Shown here one piece after another: positions 15,411-23,686 of a stretch of 64,000 nt of DNA. This DNA is from Pelomonas sp036401055. GTDB lineage: Bacteria > Pseudomonadota > Gammaproteobacteria > Burkholderiales > Burkholderiaceae_C. The notes beneath the pieces were generated by a model. That model was not told the origin of the DNA and ran no database searches. It saw only the letters and a program-made list of their open reading frames with translations. Position 1 is the first letter of the stretch. Each line of letters opens with the position of its first letter. The translations under genes were made by a program, and so were the position numbers. The stretch lies in assembly GCA_036401055.1 (NCBI GenBank), contig DASWWC010000031.1, forward strand, positions 6,504 to 70,503, read 5' to 3'.

Positions 15411-18317
15411 ATGCACCTGCGCACCCTCTCCGCCCTGGCCCTGCTGTGCCTGGCCGCGCTGGCCCCCGCCGCACGGGCCGAGACCCCCACGGGCCTGGAC
15501 GCCCTGGGCCAGGCCCAGCGCCAGCCGCTGACGCCCGATGCAGGCGGCTTCGCGTGGACGCGGTTGGCCGCCGGCGTGCAGGTGCAGCGCGGGGCGCTCA
15601 CGCGCAACCTGCTGTTCTACGGCCCCGGCCTGGTGCGCGTGACCACCCACCTGGGCCAGAGCCACGCCACCCAGCCCAGCCTCGTCGTCGTGGCCGCGCC
15701 GCAGGCGGTGCCGCTGGACGTGCAGGACGGCACCGACACGCTGGTGCTGGCCAGCCCGTCGCTGCGCGTGCAGATCGACAAGCACAGCGGCGCCATCGCC
15801 TTCCTGCGGCCCGACGGCCAGCCCTTCACGCGCGAGCAGGCGCCGGCCGCGCTGCAGCCGGCCGAGTTCTCCGGCGCGCCCAGCTACACGATGACGCAGG
15901 CCTTCAGCCTGAAGCCCGACGAGTCGCTGTACGGCCTGGGCCAGTACAACGAGTCCCACATGGACTACCGCGGGCGCGATGTGTCCATGGTGCAGACCAA
16001 CATCGGCACCGTGCTGCCCTTCATGGTGTCCACGCGGCGCTGGGGGGTGCTGTGGGATGTGTACTCCAAGATGCGCTTCACCGACGACGCGCAGGGCGCC
16101 CGCTTCTGGGCGGAGAGCGCGCCGGCCGGCGCCGACTACTACTTCGTTGCCGGCACGACGATGGACGACCTCATGGCCGGCTACCGCCAGCTGACAGGCG
16201 CCGCGCCGATGTTCCCGAAGAGCGCCTTCGGCCTGTTCATGAGCAAGGAGCGCTACAAGACGCAGCAGCAGTTGCTGGACGTGGCGAAGCGCTTCCGGGC
16301 CGAGCGCTTCCCGCTCGACACCCTCGTGCAGGACTGGCAGTACTGGGGCAGCGACAAGGACGGCACCTGGAGCGGCATGACCTGGAACGCCGAGCGCTTC
16401 CCCGACCCGCGCGGCATGGTGGACACGCTGCACCGCCAACTGGGCCTGAAGCTGATGGTGTCCATCTGGCCCTCGGTGGGCGACGACACCGCGCTGGCCA
16501 AGGAACTGGATGCCAAAGGGTTGCGCTTCGCACCCAAGCACTGGATCTCCGGCAAGGCGCAGATCTACGACGCCTTCAGCGCCGAGGGCCGCCGCATCTA
16601 CTTCAAGCATGTGAAGAAGGGGCTGCTGGACATCGGCGTGGATGCGCTGTGGATGGATGGCACCGAGGTGGAGGTGGGTGGCGCCGCGCACGACCCCGGC
16701 GAGGTGGAGGCCGACATCAAGCGGCTGGGCCGCAACGCCATGGGCGACTTCACCCGCTACCTCAACGTCTACAGCCTCGTCACCACGCGCGGTGTCTACG
16801 AGGGCCAGCGCGCCGGCAGTGACAAGCGCGTGTTCACGCTGACCCGCTCCGGCTGGGCCGGCCAGCAGCGCTATGCGGCCCTGCCGTGGTCCGGCGACAC
16901 GACGGCCAGCTGGGCCACGTTGCGCGCGCAGATCGCCGGCGGCCTGAACGTCGGCATGGCCGGCTCGCCGTACTGGACGCAGGACACCGGCGGCTTCTTC
17001 GTGCGCCATCCCGGCGGCGAGCGCAACCCGGCCTGGCGCGAGCTGTACGCGCGCTGGAACCAGTTCGGCATCTTCAACCCCATCTACCGCATCCACGGCA
17101 CCGATGTGGAGCGCGAGCCCTACCTGTTCAAGTCACTGGACCCGGCCGTCTACCAGTCGCTGCTGAAAGCCGCGCAGCTGCGCTACCGCCTGCTGCCTTA
17201 CGTTTATGGCCTGGCCTGGCGCGCCCACGCCGAGGGCTACGTGATGATGCGCGGCCTGGCGATGGACTTCCCCGACCAGACCGCGCTGCGCCGCGTGGAC
17301 GACACCTTCATGTTCGGCCCGGCCTTCCTCGTTCAGCCCGTCACGCGCGCGGTGCTGCATGCCGAACCGCCGCCGGCCGCCACCATCCCCGCCAGCGCGC
17401 TGCGCACGCCGACCGGCGAGCCCGGCCTGCAGCTGGACTACTTCTTGGGCATGAACTTCGAGACGCCCGCGAGCCGCACCGTGGACGGTCCGGTGGACCA
17501 CAGCTGGCCGCCGCCGCCGCTGGGCAGCGTGCCGCCGGGGCTGAAAGGCCTGCAGCAGTTCTCCGCGCGCTGGCAGGGCACGCTGGTGGCGCCCGAGGCG
17601 GGCGAGTACGAGATCGGCGTCGAGGGCGACGACGGTTTCCGTCTGTGGCTGGACGACAAGCTCGTCGTCGAGGACTGGAAGAACGGCGCGCCGCGCTACC
17701 AGCGCACCCGCCTGCAGCTCGCCGCCGGCCAGGCCGTGCGCCTGCGGCTGGACTTCTACCAGGATGCCTACGGCGCCAAGCTGCGCCTGGCCTGGCGCAC
17801 GCCGGCTCAGCTGCGCACGTTGGCGGACGAACTGCGCCACGTGGACAAGCGCCACGCCACGCGGCTGCCCGCCGGCCACCGCTGGTTCGACTTCTGGACC
17901 GGCCGCGCCCACGACGGCGGCCAGGCGGTGGCGCGCGAGTACGCGCTGGACGAGTTCCCGCTGTTCGTGCGCGCGGGCAGCATCGTGCCCATGGGCCCAG
18001 CAGTCCAGCACGTGGGCGAGCGCCGCGACGCGCCCTACGAGATTCGCATCTACCCCGGCGCCGATGCGCAGTTCACGCTGTACGAGGACGACGGCGAGAC
18101 CTACGCCTACGAGCAGGGCCAGCGCGCCACCGTGCAGCTGCGCTGGGACGACGCCCGCCGCACGCTGCAGGTGGCGGCGCGCGAGGGCCGCTACCCCGGC
18201 CTGGTCGCGCAACGCCGCTTCGACGTAAAGCTGCTCGACGCTGCCGGCCGCCCGGCCGCCACGCGGTCCGTCGTCTACCGTGGCGAAGCGACGGCGCTGC
18301 ATTTCAAGACCCCATGA
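15411..18317 (+). CDS. GH31 glycosidase with PA14 domain, secreted
   Basis: A 968-residue exported protein: signal peptide ending AARAE, GH31 N-terminal beta-sandwich, (beta/alpha)8 barrel, an inserted PA14-like domain (about residues 675-800: YFLGMNFE, GTLVAPEAGEYEIGVEGDDGFRLWLDD, RLRLDFYQDAYGAKLRLAW), then the GH31 C-terminal domains (IRIYPGADAQFTLYEDDGE). The nucleophile is Asp416 in WMDGTEVE and the acid/base Asp496 in WSGDTTASW. PA14-containing GH31 proteins include alpha-xylosidases acting on xyloglucan oligosaccharides, so alpha-xylosidase is the best guess and alpha-glucosidase or alpha-galactosidase the alternatives. It is unusual that this gene sits between the ATPase and permease genes of one importer. 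Its stop overlaps the permease start (ATGA). Confidence 0.87.
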   Translation: MHLRTLSALALLCLAALAPAARAETPTGLDALGQAQRQPLTPDAGGFAWTRLAAGVQVQRGALTRNLLFYGPGLVRVTTHLGQSHATQPSLVVVAAPQAVPLDVQDGTDTLVLASPSLRVQIDKHSGAIAFLRPDGQPFTREQAPAALQPAEFSGAPSYTMTQAFSLKPDESLYGLGQYNESHMDYRGRDVSMVQTNIGTVLPFMVSTRRWGVLWDVYSKMRFTDDAQGARFWAESAPAGADYYFVAGTTMDDLMAGYRQLTGAAPMFPKSAFGLFMSKERYKTQQQLLDVAKRFRAERFPLDTLVQDWQYWGSDKDGTWSGMTWNAERFPDPRGMVDTLHRQLGLKLMVSIWPSVGDDTALAKELDAKGLRFAPKHWISGKAQIYDAFSAEGRRIYFKHVKKGLLDIGVDALWMDGTEVEVGGAAHDPGEVEADIKRLGRNAMGDFTRYLNVYSLVTTRGVYEGQRAGSDKRVFTLTRSGWAGQQRYAALPWSGDTTASWATLRAQIAGGLNVGMAGSPYWTQDTGGFFVRHPGGERNPAWRELYARWNQFGIFNPIYRIHGTDVEREPYLFKSLDPAVYQSLLKAAQLRYRLLPYVYGLAWRAHAEGYVMMRGLAMDFPDQTALRRVDDTFMFGPAFLVQPVTRAVLHAEPPPAATIPASALRTPTGEPGLQLDYFLGMNFETPASRTVDGPVDHSWPPPPLGSVPPGLKGLQQFSARWQGTLVAPEAGEYEIGVEGDDGFRLWLDDKLVVEDWKNGAPRYQRTRLQLAAGQAVRLRLDFYQDAYGAKLRLAWRTPAQLRTLADELRHVDKRHATRLPAGHRWFDFWTGRAHDGGQAVAREYALDEFPLFVRAGSIVPMGPAVQHVGERRDAPYEIRIYPGADAQFTLYEDDGETYAYEQGQRATVQLRWDDARRTLQVAAREGRYPGLVAQRRFDVKLLDAAGRPAATRSVVYRGEATALHFKTP

Positions 18318-19318
18318 GTTCCCTCACGCCAGCCATGTCCTCTCCTCCCGCGCGCGCCGCTGTCTGGCGCCATCCGCTGTTCCGCCCGCTGGCCGCGCTC
18401 GCGCTGCTGCTGGCCATTGCCGCCTTCAGCGTGCCCGGCTTCCTGCACCTGGAGATCAAGGACGGCCGCCTGTACGGCAACCTGGTCGACATCTTGCACC
18501 GGGCCGCACCGCTGATGCTGGCTGCGCTGGGCATGACGCTGGTCATCGCCACGCGCGGCATCGACGTGTCGGTGGGCGCCATCGTCGCCATCGCCGGCAC
18601 CGTGGCCTGCGTGCTGGCCGCCAGCCACGGCGTGGTCGTCGCCTTCGGCGCGGCGCTGGGCGCCGCGCTGCTGTGCGGCCTGTGGAACGGCCTGCTCGTC
18701 GCCGGCCTGGGCCTGCAGCCCATCATCGCGACGCTGATCCTGATGGTCGCTGGCCGGGGCCTCGCGCAGCTGCTGACCGATGGCCAGATCATCACCGTCT
18801 ACGAGCCCGCCAGCTTCTTCTGGCTGGGCGCCGGCCATGTGCTGGGCCTGCCGGTGTCGTTCTACGTCGTCGCCATCGTCGCGGGCCTCACGGCGCTGCT
18901 GATGAAGCGCACCGCCTTGGGCCTGTTCATCCAGACCGTGGGCATCAACCCGGTCGCCGCGCGGCTGGCCGGCGTGCGCACGGCGGCCATCGTGTTCTTC
19001 GTCTACGTTTATTGCAGCCTGGGCTCGGGCCTGGCGGGCCTGCTGATTTCGTCCAACATCAAGAGCGCCGACGCCAACAACGCCGGCCTGCTGCTGGAGC
19101 TGGATGCCATCCTCGCCGTGACGCTCGGCGGCGGCCAGCTCAACGGCGGCAAGTTCAGCCTGCTCGGCAGCCTCATCGGCGCGCTCATCATCCAGACGCT
19201 GACCTCGGCCATCTACGCTTTGGGCGTGCCGCCGCAGGTCACCATGGTCGTCAAGGCCGTCGTCGTGTTCGCCGTCTGCATCTCGCAGTCGTCCATCTGG
19301 TCGCGGAGGTCGGCATGA
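18314..19318 (+). CDS. ytfT: Sugar ABC transporter permease (first)
   Basis: A 334-residue inner-membrane permease of the branched/ribose type with about eight to ten hydrophobic segments and the family motif ATRGIDVSVGAIVAIAG. The ATG overlaps the GH31 stop codon by four bases, indicating translational coupling; the frame open upstream of it is a shadow of the GH31 gene. Together with the second permease it should form the heterodimeric channel of the furanose importer, as YtfT and YjfF do in E. coli. Confidence 0.9.
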   Translation: MSSLTPAMSSPPARAAVWRHPLFRPLAALALLLAIAAFSVPGFLHLEIKDGRLYGNLVDILHRAAPLMLAALGMTLVIATRGIDVSVGAIVAIAGTVACVLAASHGVVVAFGAALGAALLCGLWNGLLVAGLGLQPIIATLILMVAGRGLAQLLTDGQIITVYEPASFFWLGAGHVLGLPVSFYVVAIVAGLTALLMKRTALGLFIQTVGINPVAARLAGVRTAAIVFFVYVYCSLGSGLAGLLISSNIKSADANNAGLLLELDAILAVTLGGGQLNGGKFSLLGSLIGALIIQTLTSAIYALGVPPQVTMVVKAVVVFAVCISQSSIWSRRSA

Positions 19319-19389
19319 GCCCCGCACGGCCGCCCGAAGGGGCTCAGCTCCCGCTTGGCGGGACAGCGCGCAGCGCGAAGGGTGCTTAC

Positions 19390-20358
19390 ATGTCCCGCCT
19401 TCTCGCTGCGCCGTCGTTCACCACCTGGGTCAGCGTCGTGCTGATGCTGCTGCTGTTCGTCGCGGGTGCGACCAGCTACACCGGCTTCGGCTCCACGCAG
19501 GTGGTGCTCAACCTGCTCATCGACAACGCCTTCCTGCTCGTCATCGCGGTGGGCATGAGCTTCGTCATCCTCTCTGGCGGCATTGACCTGTCGGTGGGTT
19601 CGGTACTGGCGCTGACGACGATGGTGGCCGCCTGGCTGCTGCAGGTGGCGCAGTGGCCGGCCGAGCTGGTCATCGTCGTCGTGCTGCTGGGCGGCTTCGC
19701 GTTCGGCGCGCTGCAGGGCCTGGTCATCCATGTGTTCAAGCTGCAGGCCTTCATCGTCACGCTGGCCGGCATGTTCCTGGCGCGCGGCCTGTGCTTCCTC
19801 ATTAGCGTGGACAGCATCACCATCGACGCGCCGTTGTTCGTCACGCTGTCGCAGACGCAGATCCCGCTGTTCGGCGACGCCTTCCTGTCACCCGGTGCCG
19901 TCATCGCGCTCGTCGTGCTGGGCCTGGGCCTGTGGCTGGCGCACTGGACCGCCTTCGGCCGCACGGTCTACGCGCTGGGCGGCAACGAGGCCTCGGCGCT
20001 GATGATGGGCCTGGCGGTTGGCCGCACCAAGGTCGCGGTGTACGGCCTCAGCGGCTTCTGCGCGTCGCTGGCCGGCCTGCTGTTCGCGTTCTACATGCTC
20101 AGCGGCTACGGCCAGCACGGCCAGGGCGTGGAGCTGGACGCCATCGCCGCCGTCGTCATCGGCGGCACCGTGCTGACGGGTGGTTATGGCTTCGTCGCCG
20201 GTGCGCTGTCCGGCGTGCTGGTGCTGGGCCTGATCCAGACGCTGATCGCCTTCGACGGCACGCTCAGCTCCTGGTGGACCAAGATCGTCATCGGCGCGTT
20301 GCTGTTCGTGTTCTGCGCGGTCCAGCGCCTGCTGTCCTTGAAGAAGGCCCAACACTGA
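19390..20358 (+). CDS. yjfF: Sugar ABC transporter permease (second)
   Basis: A 322-residue permease starting MSRLLAAPSF, with the motif LSGGIDLSVGSVLALT and repeated hydrophobic helices, similar to YjfF. The start at 19390 has a GAAGGG five bases or so upstream. An in-frame ATG at 19315 overlaps the previous stop codon (ATGA), but the 25 residues it would add come from a low-complexity GC-rich spacer and look unlike a membrane protein N-terminus. The stop codon overlaps the ATG of the following GH43 gene (TGATG). Confidence 0.88.
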   Translation: MSRLLAAPSFTTWVSVVLMLLLFVAGATSYTGFGSTQVVLNLLIDNAFLLVIAVGMSFVILSGGIDLSVGSVLALTTMVAAWLLQVAQWPAELVIVVVLLGGFAFGALQGLVIHVFKLQAFIVTLAGMFLARGLCFLISVDSITIDAPLFVTLSQTQIPLFGDAFLSPGAVIALVVLGLGLWLAHWTAFGRTVYALGGNEASALMMGLAVGRTKVAVYGLSGFCASLAGLLFAFYMLSGYGQHGQGVELDAIAAVVIGGTVLTGGYGFVAGALSGVLVLGLIQTLIAFDGTLSSWWTKIVIGALLFVFCAVQRLLSLKKAQH

Positions 20359-21320
20359 TGTTCAAGCCACTCCTGCTGGCCGCCGCCTTCGCCTGCGGCA
20401 CGGCCCAAGCCGCCAACCCCCTGTTTGCGCCGCTCTACACGGCCGACCCGGCCGTGCTGGTCGATGGCGGCCGCGTCTACCTCTTCACCGGCCGCGACGA
20501 AGCGCCGCCGGAGGGCAAGGACTACGTCATGCACGAGTGGCGCTTGTTCTCCACCTGCGACATGGTGAACTGGAAGGACGAGGGCGTTCCGCTGAACGCC
20601 AAGACCTTCGCCTGGGCCAAGGGCCGCGCGTGGGCGTCCGATGTGGTGAAGCGCAACGGCAAGTACTGGTTCTATTCGACGGTGGAGCACGCGACGGTGC
20701 CGGGCTTTGCCGTGGGCGTTGCGGTGTCGGACTCGCCCACGGGCCCGTTCGTCGATGCACGCGGCTCGGCGCTCATCACCAACGACATGACCAAGCAGAC
20801 CGACATCGCCTGGGACGACATCGACCCCGGCGTGTTCGTCGACGACGACGGCCAGGCCTACCTGTACTGGGGCAATACGGTGCTGAAGTACGCGAAGTTG
20901 AAGGCCAACATGACGGAGCTGGACGGACCGATTCAAGTGATCCCGGTGGCCAACTTCGTCGAGGCGCCGTATGTGCACAAGCGCCAGGTCAACGGCAAGA
21001 ACGTCTACTACCTGAGCTACTCGCAGCACTGGCCCGAAGAGACGGCCTACATGACGGGGCCGTCACCCGTCGGGCCGTGGACGCCGCAGGGCGTGGTGAT
21101 GGAGCGCAACACGAAGACGAAGACCATTCACCAGGCGTTCTTCGAGTTCAACGGCAAGAGCTACGTGGCGTATCACAACGCCGAGCTGCCGGGCGGGCAT
21201 GAGCATCGGCGGTCGGTGGCGGTCGAGGAGTTCTCGTACCGGGCGGATGGGACGATTCCGTTCATTCATCAGACGAAGGCGGGGCCGAAGGCGAATCCTT
21301 CGGCGGCTTGCAAGCGCTGA
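20358..21320 (+). CDS. Secreted GH43 family glycosidase
   Basis: A 320-residue protein with a signal peptide (MFKPLLLAAAF, ending TAQA). GH43 motifs are TADPAVLVDGG (base), DDIDPGVFVDDDGQ (second Asp) and VEAPYVHKR (acid). It differs clearly from the four other GH43 proteins of the window. The gene is fused by a one-base overlap to the second permease gene, so it is made together with the importer and most likely feeds it with monosaccharide released in the periplasm. Arabinofuranosidase is likely; a beta-xylosidase or beta-galactanase subfamily is possible. Confidence 0.85.
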   Translation: MFKPLLLAAAFACGTAQAANPLFAPLYTADPAVLVDGGRVYLFTGRDEAPPEGKDYVMHEWRLFSTCDMVNWKDEGVPLNAKTFAWAKGRAWASDVVKRNGKYWFYSTVEHATVPGFAVGVAVSDSPTGPFVDARGSALITNDMTKQTDIAWDDIDPGVFVDDDGQAYLYWGNTVLKYAKLKANMTELDGPIQVIPVANFVEAPYVHKRQVNGKNVYYLSYSQHWPEETAYMTGPSPVGPWTPQGVVMERNTKTKTIHQAFFEFNGKSYVAYHNAELPGGHEHRRSVAVEEFSYRADGTIPFIHQTKAGPKANPSAACKR

Positions 21321-21354
21321 GGCGTTGTCGGGTTGTCTGCGGGTGGCAAGCGCT

Positions 21355-21399
21355 TGCCCGTTGCATTGCCGGGATGCGCGCCCGGCAATGCAGCGGGCA
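21355..21399 (+). terminator. Strong hairpin after the importer operon
   Basis: A 19-bp inverted repeat with one mismatch (TGCCCGTTGCATTGCCGGG and its partner at 21381-21399) and a 7-base loop lies 34 bases after the GH43 stop. No T-run follows, so it may act with Rho or as a bidirectional barrier. The perfect palindrome GGCAAGCGCTTGCC (21345-21358) overlaps its left edge and resembles a LacI-family operator core. Confidence 0.55.
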
Positions 21400-21491
21400 T
21401 GCGCACTCTCCGCCAAAGCAACCTGATCGTCAGGTCGGCATCTTCATCACGCAGCCATTGGGGCTCATCCCCGGCACCCGACCCACGACCT

Positions 21492-21743
21492 TCACGGCAG
21501 GCTCAAGTCCATGCCCAGCATGCGGGCGAGCCCGAAAGTGAAGGCCAGCACCACGCCGAGCAGCAGCACAAAGATGGCACCCAACTTGCCGCCCATGCGC
21601 AGCAACGCGCGCGGGTCCGCGCCCTTCTGCTTCTCCTTGTCGTAGTGCCACTTGATGGCGAAAACCATGCCTGCGATGAAGACCAGGCCCTTGAACAACA
21701 CGAAGACGATCAGAACCCAGTCCACTTGCGCATTCCCGCCCAT
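21492..21743 (-). CDS. Small membrane protein of unknown function
   Basis: An 83-residue protein starting MGGNAQVDWV. Two hydrophobic helices are visible, WVLIVFVLFKGLVFIAGMVF near the N-terminus and LGAIFVLLLGVVLAFTFGLA near the C-terminus, joined by a charged loop (HYDKEKQKGADPRA). The longer frame upstream of this start reads as a shadow. The family was not recognised. It is transcribed convergently to the GH43 gene and divergently from the next hypothetical gene. Confidence 0.6.
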   Translation of the reverse strand: MGGNAQVDWVLIVFVLFKGLVFIAGMVFAIKWHYDKEKQKGADPRALLRMGGKLGAIFVLLLGVVLAFTFGLARMLGMDLSLP

Positions 21744-21889
21744 TGCCCGACAGCGCTCATCTTGACCGCAAAGCAGAGCCGCCGGTAGTGGACGTTTTGA
21801 CCCATGCGCCCGCCGGGCGGGATGGGCAGCCCGTCGTCGGTCGCGGCGCCGCGTCGCCCCGCCGTGGGCATTCGGCGGACACTGCATGC

Positions 21890-22192
21890 ATGCGCTATCT
21901 CGCCTTCGATCTGACCGACAGCTCCGACGACATCCTCACGCTGGAGGCCATGTCCTCCACGCGCGAAGCCGAGCATGCCGCCGTGATGACCGAGGTGCAA
22001 CAGGTGCTGGCCTGGGCGCAGGCCGAGTTCGGCGGCCGGCAGGGGCCCGTGGAGGACGGCAACGTCTGGGACCACGAATTGCTGATCCAGAACGAAGCAG
22101 GCGGCTGGATCACCGTCACGCTGACGTTCAGCGCGTCGCCCGAGTTCGCCGAGGCGTTTCAGGCGGCCTTTGCCGATCCAGAGGACGACTGA
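21890..22192 (+). CDS. Hypothetical acidic protein
   Basis: A 100-residue, soluble, acidic protein beginning MRYLAFDLTDSSDDILTLEAM, with a predicted alpha/beta fold and no recognisable family motif. The start is the ATG that overlaps GCATGCATGC; the frame is open for about 50 codons upstream but without coding character. It stands alone, between the small membrane protein and the toxin-antitoxin pair. Confidence 0.6.
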   Translation: MRYLAFDLTDSSDDILTLEAMSSTREAEHAAVMTEVQQVLAWAQAEFGGRQGPVEDGNVWDHELLIQNEAGGWITVTLTFSASPEFAEAFQAAFADPEDD

Positions 22193-22212
22193 AGCCGTGT
22201 GTCCGTGAGCGG

Positions 22213-22518
22213 TTACGCCGCCTCGGCATGCAAGCGAACACCCAAGGCACGGGCGACCTTCAGGACCGTCGCGAAACTCGGGTTGCCGTTCTCGCTGAGC
22301 GCCTTGTAGAGACTCTCCCGGCTGAGCCCGGCGTCGCGGGCGACCTGGGTCATGCCTTTCGCGCGGGCGATGTCGCCCAGCGCGCGGGCGATGCCTGCCG
22401 CATCGTCCGGGGCTTCGGTCAGCCAGGCATCGAGATAGGCCGCCATCTCCTCCGGCGTGCGGAGCTGTTCCGCCACGTCATAGGCGACGGTCTGGGTCTT
22501 CGTTGCTGCTTTGGCCAT
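22213..22518 (-). CDS. Antitoxin of HI1420-type addiction module (XRE family)
   Basis: A 101-residue DNA-binding protein with a helix-turn-helix (GMTQVARDAGLSRESLYKALSENGNPSFATVLKVARALG) in its C-terminal half, characteristic of the HI1420-like 'addiction module antidote' family. It lies 9 bases downstream of the toxin gene in the same direction. The antitoxin would bind the toxin and repress the pair. Toxin-first gene order is normal for this family. Confidence 0.85.
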   Translation of the reverse strand: MAKAATKTQTVAYDVAEQLRTPEEMAAYLDAWLTEAPDDAAGIARALGDIARAKGMTQVARDAGLSRESLYKALSENGNPSFATVLKVARALGVRLHAEAA

Positions 22519-22527
22519 CTCGTACTC

Positions 22528-22815
22528 CTAGAGGTTGCGTGCCAGCGCCAGGGCGGCCTGGATGTCTTGCTGCTGGCTCGATTTGTCTCCACCTGCCAGC
22601 AGCACGATCAGCTCGCCGTTGCGTTCCGTGTAATAGACGCGGTAGCCCGGCCCGACATCGATCTTCAACTCGGACACGCCTTCGCCGAGGTGCCGATGCT
22701 GGCCTGGATTGCCGTGCGCCAGGCGATCCACCCGCACCTGAATCCTGGCCCGGCCAACACGGTCCTTCAGCCCGTTGATCCAGTCGCGATAGATCTCGGT
22801 GATCTGGACACGCAT
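22528..22815 (-). CDS. RelE-like toxin of HI1419-type addiction module
   Basis: A 95-residue protein starting MRVQITEIYRDWINGLKDRVGRARIQ, with the later motif VSELKIDVGPGYRVYYTERNGELIVLLAGGDKSSQ. This is the HI1419-like killer protein family of the RelE/HigB fold, which cleaves mRNA on the ribosome. The start was placed at the ATG just before this domain; an upstream extension in the same frame lacks coding character. A short palindrome-like CCCATGGGATAC lies in the promoter region. Confidence 0.85.
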   Translation of the reverse strand: MRVQITEIYRDWINGLKDRVGRARIQVRVDRLAHGNPGQHRHLGEGVSELKIDVGPGYRVYYTERNGELIVLLAGGDKSSQQQDIQAALALARNL

Positions 22816-22918
22816 GGCGCAATGTATCCCATGGGATACGAGGTCGTCAAAGGCTTGCTCTCGCCTCAGTCGAAGCGAGGTCTTGGCGCGGCGCGTGGCG
22901 CCCGCCACACTGCGCCGC

Positions 22919-23286
22919 ATGCACTTCGACCAGACCACCCCCATCCTGCGCAGCTTCGACGAAGCCAAGGCGCGCGAGTTCTATGTGGACTTCCTCGGCT
23001 TCAAGGTCGACTTCGAGCACCGCTTCGAGCCTGGCCTGCCGCTGTACATGCAGGTGTCGCGCGGCGACTGCGTGCTGCACCTGAGCGAGCACCACGGCGA
23101 TTGCTGCCCCGGCGCCGGCATGCGCATCCGCGTCAGCGACATCGATGCCTTCCACGCTGAGCTGAGCGCCAAGCACGATGGCCATGCACGCCCCGGCATC
23201 CACGACACCCCTGGGGCTCGCGCGACGTGTCCGTGACCGACCCCTTCGGCAATCGGCTGACCTTCACGAACGCCGTGAGCACCTGA
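22919..23286 (+). pseudogene. Glyoxalase/bleomycin-resistance family protein, frameshifted
   Basis: The first 98 codons encode a VOC-fold protein (MHFDQTTPILRSFDEAKAREFYVDFLGFKVDFEH, later MQVSRGDCVLHLSEHHGD). Near 23208-23211 the reading frame slips: the expected DTPWGSRDVSVTDPFGNRLTF continues in the +1 frame, to a TGA at 23284-23286. Restoring one C in the C-run ACCCCTGG makes the protein whole (about 122 residues). In the frame as given, the product ends at 23236 with an unrelated tail that loses the last beta-strand and a metal-ligand region. A sequencing error in a homopolymer is as likely as a true mutation. Confidence 0.75.
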
Positions 23287-23686
23287 ACGACCCGCGTCGC
23301 AGGCGCTGCCCCTGAGCGCGACTGCGGCGGGGTGAAAAAGACGGTAGCGAGCACGAAGCGAGTCGCCGCCCACCCCGGGCAAGCTCGCTCATCGAAAACC
23401 CGCAACTGCGTATCAATAAAGGTAAAACGCCTTTCCGAAACCAGCGGCCCTCGCTAGCATCGACGCACGTTGACGACATCGCCACGCCTGCGCGCTGGGG
23501 TGTCGCCACAGGGCCAGCGCCGATGGCCACCCTCTCCGACGCGGATCCTGCCGGTCCGCGCCGCACGAGACGGAGCATCAGGCGGAGTGGGGTTCCCTCG
23601 AATTTTTCAAGGCACCGGTGACCGGTGATGGCGCAGCCATGCCCGCTCGGCGCCCTAACAAAACAGCAAGCAGGAGACGACAAGCG
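23287..23686. other. 400-base intergenic region with long leader of the pectate lyase gene
   Basis: No gene was found here. The left third is GC-rich with short inverted runs. An AT-richer patch (TATCAATAAAGGTAAAACGCC, 23411-23431) precedes TAGCAT at 23455-23460, which matches the -10 sequence seen before other operons of the locus, although the ATTGG -35 element is missing. If transcription starts there, the pectate lyase mRNA has an untranslated leader of about 220 bases. The leader contains a tandem ACCGGTG repeat (23614-23627). No known riboswitch pattern was recognised. Confidence 0.5.

Noticed and set aside
19315..19389. Upstream ATG for the second permease, overlapping the first permease stop
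   Set aside because: The added 25 residues come from a GC-rich spacer with repeat-like sequence, while the later ATG has a Shine-Dalgarno and begins a normal permease N-terminus. Kept as an alternative only.
23467..23686. Possible c-di-GMP or other known riboswitch in the pectate lyase leader
   Set aside because: The conserved loops of known classes could not be found when reading the leader; only a tandem repeat and ordinary stems were seen.
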